The position numbers and the translations under genes were made by a program. A stretch of DNA of 64,000 nucleotides from contig CAIOAN010000013.1 in NCBI GenBank assembly GCA_903855995.1, forward strand, positions 204,875 to 268,874, given 5' to 3'. The notes below the pieces were generated by a model, which saw nothing but the letters and a program-made list of their open reading frames with translations, was not told the origin of the DNA and did not search any database. Shown here one piece after another: positions 57,876 through 64,000 of the stretch. This stretch comes from an uncultured Opitutia bacterium (lineage in GTDB: Bacteria > Verrucomicrobiota > Verrucomicrobiia > Opitutales > UBA953). The number at the start of each line of letters is the position of its first letter. The first letter of the stretch is position 1.

Positions 57876-58676
57876 ATGCCCTCCTGCCTCGCCATCTTCG
57901 CCCACCCCGACGACGTCGAGTTCTACGCCGCCGGCACGATGCTCCAACTCGCGAAGCGTGGCTGGGAGCTGCACTACTTCGATCTCTGCGCGGGCAACGG
58001 TGGCTCCGTCCAGATGGATGGACCCACGACCGCGACCGTTCGCCTCGCCGAAGCCCAGGAAGCCGCCCGCCTCCTCGGTGCGAAGTTTTATCCGCCCGTG
58101 GTGAATGACATGACGCTAACCTACGACATCGAGGTCATGCGCAAGGTCGCCTCGGTCATCCGCCAATCCAAGGCCGACATCATCCTCACCCATGCCCTAT
58201 CGGACTACATGGAGGATCACATGACCTGTGCGCGGCTGGCCGTCTCGGCGGCCTTCACCCACGGCATGCCCAACTTCGACACCGTCCCGCCGGCGCCACC
58301 CTATGCGCACGATGTGACCATCTACCACGCCATGCCCCACGGCCTGCGTGATCCGCTCCGCCAGAAAGTCCGGGCCGGTCTGTACGTCGATACCTCCGCG
58401 CAACATGCGCAGGCTAAACAAGCGCTCGGTGCTCACGCTTCCCAGAAGGATTGGCTCGATAAAAGCCAGGGGATGGATTCCTACCTCGCTACGCTCGACG
58501 CGATGTCATTGCTCGTGGGAAAACTTTCCGGCAAATACACCTACGCACAAGGCTGGCGCCGGCATCTGCATCTCGGCTTCAGTGCCACCAACAAGGATCC
58601 GCTGCGTGCGGCGCTCGGCGACGACGCCATGGCCGACGAGATCTACGAAGCCGCCCTCGAACAACCCCTTCCATGA
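57876..58676 (+). CDS. PIG-L/LmbE family deacetylase
   Basis: ATG at 57876; CLAIFAHPDDVEFYAAGTML; ILTHALSDYMEDHM. Confidence 0.9.
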   Translation: MPSCLAIFAHPDDVEFYAAGTMLQLAKRGWELHYFDLCAGNGGSVQMDGPTTATVRLAEAQEAARLLGAKFYPPVVNDMTLTYDIEVMRKVASVIRQSKADIILTHALSDYMEDHMTCARLAVSAAFTHGMPNFDTVPPAPPYAHDVTIYHAMPHGLRDPLRQKVRAGLYVDTSAQHAQAKQALGAHASQKDWLDKSQGMDSYLATLDAMSLLVGKLSGKYTYAQGWRRHLHLGFSATNKDPLRAALGDDAMADEIYEAALEQPLP

Positions 58677-59620
58677 CCCTCCACCTCTCGCGCCGTCGAT
58701 TCTTCCAGCTCGCTGGTCTAGCGTCCCTCGCCTTCCCGCTCCGCGGATGGGCGGCGCTCGATACCTCGGGTGGCGACGAAATCGTCATCCTCAATGACAT
58801 CCATGTCACCGGTATCCCTGAGGAAAAAATCCCTGCAAACGCCAAGGCCGACGGCGAACACCTCCGTGCCGCGGTGAAGCAGATCCTCGCCCTCGCGAAG
58901 AAGCCCGCCGCGGTCATCATCAACGGCGACCTCGCCCTCGCGATTGGCACCGCTGAGGATTACGCCCTCGTCCGCGAGATCGTCGCCCCGTTACGCGACG
59001 CCGGCATCCCGCTTCATCTCACCCTCGGCAACCATGACGTCCGTGACATCTTCATGGCCGCCTTCCCGGAGATGAAGAGCGCGTCCTCCCTCAAAGAGCA
59101 CCGCCACAACAGCCTCATCGACCTTCCCTCCACCCGGCTCATCCTGCTCGACACCCTCGACCAGACCCCTGGCCCGGGCGGTAAGCTCGGCGCGGAGCAG
59201 ATCGCCTGGATCCTCGCCAAGATCGACGAAGTCCCGACCAAGCAGGTCGTGATTATTGGCCACCACAACCCGCAGGTCGGCGGCGATACGAGCCACTACA
59301 AGGGCGGCATCGCCGACACGGCCGACTTCTGGCCGGAGATTGCCAAGCGCCCGCAAGTGAAGGCCTATATCCACGGTCACACCCATGAATGGACGCAGGC
59401 CTTGGAGAACGGCATCCACATCATCAGCACCCTCGCCTGTGCCTATGTGTTCAATGCGAACACCAACGCCACCGGCTGGACCTCCGCCCGCTTCAACGCC
59501 CACGGGTTCCAGCTAAAGCTCAATACCCTCGAGACCGACCACGCCTGGAACGGCGAGGCCAAGTGGTTCTTTGGACGCCAGCCCGCGCCCAAGAAAGCCG
59601 CCGCGCCGAAAAGGAAATAA
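58673..59620 (+). CDS. Metallophosphoesterase, Tat-like signal
   Basis: 315 aa; LSRRRFFQLAGLASLAF; ILNDIHVTG, INGDLA, LGNHDVRD, IIGHHNP, HGHTHEW motifs. Confidence 0.9.
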   Translation: MTLHLSRRRFFQLAGLASLAFPLRGWAALDTSGGDEIVILNDIHVTGIPEEKIPANAKADGEHLRAAVKQILALAKKPAAVIINGDLALAIGTAEDYALVREIVAPLRDAGIPLHLTLGNHDVRDIFMAAFPEMKSASSLKEHRHNSLIDLPSTRLILLDTLDQTPGPGGKLGAEQIAWILAKIDEVPTKQVVIIGHHNPQVGGDTSHYKGGIADTADFWPEIAKRPQVKAYIHGHTHEWTQALENGIHIISTLACAYVFNANTNATGWTSARFNAHGFQLKLNTLETDHAWNGEAKWFFGRQPAPKKAAAPKRK

Positions 59621-59622
59621 GC

Positions 59623-60486
59623 GTGCGCCTCATCAAGGAACAGCAATCTCCCGTCTCCGCGAACGAGCTGGTCGCTTGTGAGCACCTGAGCCAACGCGAC
59701 TTCGGCTGCGTCTGGCATCACCACCCCGAGCATGAGATCTTCTTCCTGCTCCGCGGCGGCACGGAGCGCTGGATCGGCGACAAGATGGCGCCGCTCAAGG
59801 CAGGCGAAATCCTGCTCCTCGGTTCCGACCTCCCGCACGACTTCCGTAACGACCGCAAAGGCCGCCAAGCCGGCGTGGAATGGATCCTCGTCCAATTCCG
59901 GCCTAACCTCTTCGGCGAAGAATGGACGCAACACTCGTCCGTGTCGGCCATCCGCCGACTGCTCGAACGCGCGCGTCTCGGCCTCGAATTCCGCGGAGTC
60001 ACCCGCAAGCAGGCCGCCGCGCTCCTGCATAAGATGCCCAAGGCCCACGGCCTCAGGCGCATGGCGCTGCTGATCGAGTTCCTCGAACTTGCCGCCAGCT
60101 CCGACGAACTCAAGGAGATCACCTCGGCCGGCTTCCATGCGACCATCGACGAGCATTCCTCGGACCGCATCGGCAACGTTGTCGCCCACATCAAGGCCAA
60201 CCTCGGCAAGCCGCTCTACGTCCCCGAACTCGCCACGCTCGCCGGCCTGAGCGAAAGTGCCTTCAGTCGCCTGTTCAAGAAGTGCACCGGGCGTTCCGTC
60301 CCCCAGTATCTCAACGAACTGCGCATCGCCCGCGCCGCTCGTCTGCTCGCCGAGACTGACGAGTCCGTGAAGCAGATCGCGCACCAGTGCGGCTACCCCA
60401 CCGCGGCCTATTTCCACCGCCAGTTCCAGCGCCACCAGGAGCTTCCGCCCCTCGCCTACCGTGAGGCCATCCGCCGCCACGCTTAA
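59623..60486 (+). CDS. AraC family transcriptional regulator
   Basis: GTG at 59623; cupin-like HHHPEHEIFFLLRGGTERWIGD; C-terminal HTH LATLAGLSESAFSRLFKKCTGRSVPQYLNELRIARAARLLAE. Confidence 0.9.
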   Translation: MRLIKEQQSPVSANELVACEHLSQRDFGCVWHHHPEHEIFFLLRGGTERWIGDKMAPLKAGEILLLGSDLPHDFRNDRKGRQAGVEWILVQFRPNLFGEEWTQHSSVSAIRRLLERARLGLEFRGVTRKQAAALLHKMPKAHGLRRMALLIEFLELAASSDELKEITSAGFHATIDEHSSDRIGNVVAHIKANLGKPLYVPELATLAGLSESAFSRLFKKCTGRSVPQYLNELRIARAARLLAETDESVKQIAHQCGYPTAAYFHRQFQRHQELPPLAYREAIRRHA

Positions 60487-60572
60487 TCCCGACCCCTTCA
60501 CCCACAAAGAACCAAGAACAGAGAACTTTTCCTTTCCTCCCCTACCCCCACCCCTAACCCTCTCACAAACCC

Positions 60573-61781
60573 ATGACCCCCACCCTGTACATCCGTTTAG
60601 CCGCGATGGTCTTCCTGCACTACTTCGTGTGGAGCTGCTGGTATAACACCATGTCGGTCTACCTGCTGAAGTTGAACTTCACGGGTGGACAGATCGGACT
60701 CGCCTACGGCACCACCGCTATCGGCGCGCTCGTCTCGCCCTTCCTCATCGGCGTCATCGCCGACCGCTACGTACCAGCCCAACGGCTGCTCGGCGTGCTG
60801 CACCTGCTCGGCGCGGGCCTGCTCTGGTGGATCTCCCAGCAGACCAACTTCAGCATCTTCTACCCGTCGCTCATCGTCTACACGCTGACCTACATGGCAG
60901 GCCACGGGCTCATCAACACCATCACACTCACCCACGCCCCGAATCCGGCCAAGTGGTTCCCGATCGTCATGGCCGCCGCCTCCGCTGGCTGGATCGCCGC
61001 CGCGAACGTGATCAACTTCGCGGGACTGGCGGACAACAAGGGCATGTTCACCCTCGCCTGCGGTGTCGCCATCGCCATCGCGCTCTACTCCTTCAGCCTC
61101 CCGAATACCCCGCCCAAGGGCGACGCCGGCCCGATCTCGGCCAGCAAGCTCCTCGGCCTCGATGCGCTGAAGCTCTTCAAGGACCGCTCTTTCGCGGTGT
61201 TCATGCTGAGCTCGTTCCTCATTTGTATACCGCTGAGCTTCTACTTCGCCTGGACCGGTGCCTTCCTGGATGACATGCAAGTCGCTAATTACACTTCCAA
61301 GATGACCCTTGGACAGTTTTCGGAAATCGGCTTCCTTCTCCTACTGCCGGTGCTCCTGCCATTCCTTGGCGCCAAGCGCATCATGATCCTCGGCATGGCC
61401 GCCTGGGCCGTCCGCTTCGCGCTGTTCGCTTACTTCCATGAACAGCCTACGGCCACCTGGATGGTCCTCGGCGGTATCCTCCTCCACGGCATGTGCTATG
61501 ACTTCATCTTCGTGATGGGCCGCATGTATGTCGACAAGGCCGCCGGCGATAGCCTCCGCGCCTCCGCCCAGGGCCTCCACGCCGTCTTCACCCTCGGTGC
61601 GGGCATGTTCGTCGGTTCGTGGCTCTCCGGTGTCGTCGTGCAGCAATACACCTTCGGTTGGTTTGGCTTAGCCCATAACTGGAAATCCATCTGGCTCGTG
61701 CCCGCGATCATGAGCGCCGCGCTCATCCCGATCTTCCTGGCCCTCTTCCGCGAAAAGCCCGCCGACACCCAAGACGCCTAA
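60573..61781 (+). CDS. MFS transporter (nucleoside/sugar permease-like)
   Basis: 402 aa; multiple hydrophobic segments; RLAAMVFLHYFVWSCWYNTMSVYL start. Confidence 0.85.
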   Translation: MTPTLYIRLAAMVFLHYFVWSCWYNTMSVYLLKLNFTGGQIGLAYGTTAIGALVSPFLIGVIADRYVPAQRLLGVLHLLGAGLLWWISQQTNFSIFYPSLIVYTLTYMAGHGLINTITLTHAPNPAKWFPIVMAAASAGWIAAANVINFAGLADNKGMFTLACGVAIAIALYSFSLPNTPPKGDAGPISASKLLGLDALKLFKDRSFAVFMLSSFLICIPLSFYFAWTGAFLDDMQVANYTSKMTLGQFSEIGFLLLLPVLLPFLGAKRIMILGMAAWAVRFALFAYFHEQPTATWMVLGGILLHGMCYDFIFVMGRMYVDKAAGDSLRASAQGLHAVFTLGAGMFVGSWLSGVVVQQYTFGWFGLAHNWKSIWLVPAIMSAALIPIFLALFREKPADTQDA

Positions 61782-61826
61782 CCTTCCCCGATACTCGATA
61801 CTCCATACTCTTGCCCCCTGGATAAA

Positions 61827-64000
<2,174 letters not shown>

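Overview
The window is high-GC, gene-dense bacterial DNA, almost entirely coding on the + strand. Its gene content is typical of the PVC superphylum, most likely Verrucomicrobiota. That assignment is an inference from protein families, not a search. The left half (about 0.1-31 kb) has four adjacent pairs of a PSCyt1/DUF1549/DUF1553 'planctomycete cytochrome' protein and a DUF1501 protein. Around them lie ThuA, DUF1080-like, NHL/beta-propeller, beta-helix and PVC-type CxxCH heme proteins and an IclR regulator. The right half (about 32-64 kb) is a carbohydrate-catabolism region. It includes a DUF6807-like protein, a cyclase, three AraC-type regulators, a KGPDC/HUMPS-like decarboxylase, ADH/SDR/Gfo-Idh-MocA dehydrogenases, two FAD oxidoreductases, two PfkB kinases, a xylose isomerase, a DhnA-type aldolase, GlcD/GlcF, a beta-helix protein with a CBM-like domain, a PIG-L deacetylase, an MFS transporter, a NagB-like protein and the 5' part of katG. 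I saw no tRNA, rRNA, CRISPR array, transposase or phage genes. The most unusual signal lies between the genes. The intergenic regions are mosaics of short palindromes, mostly 8-9 bp arms with 3-5 nt loops, often framed by GGTAGGG...CCCTACC. The frame is conserved but the stem sequence changes, and in one pair of repeat copies both arms have been replaced together. Degenerate microrepeat tracts also occur, and in several gaps the tract after the stop codon is the reverse complement of the tract before the next start codon.
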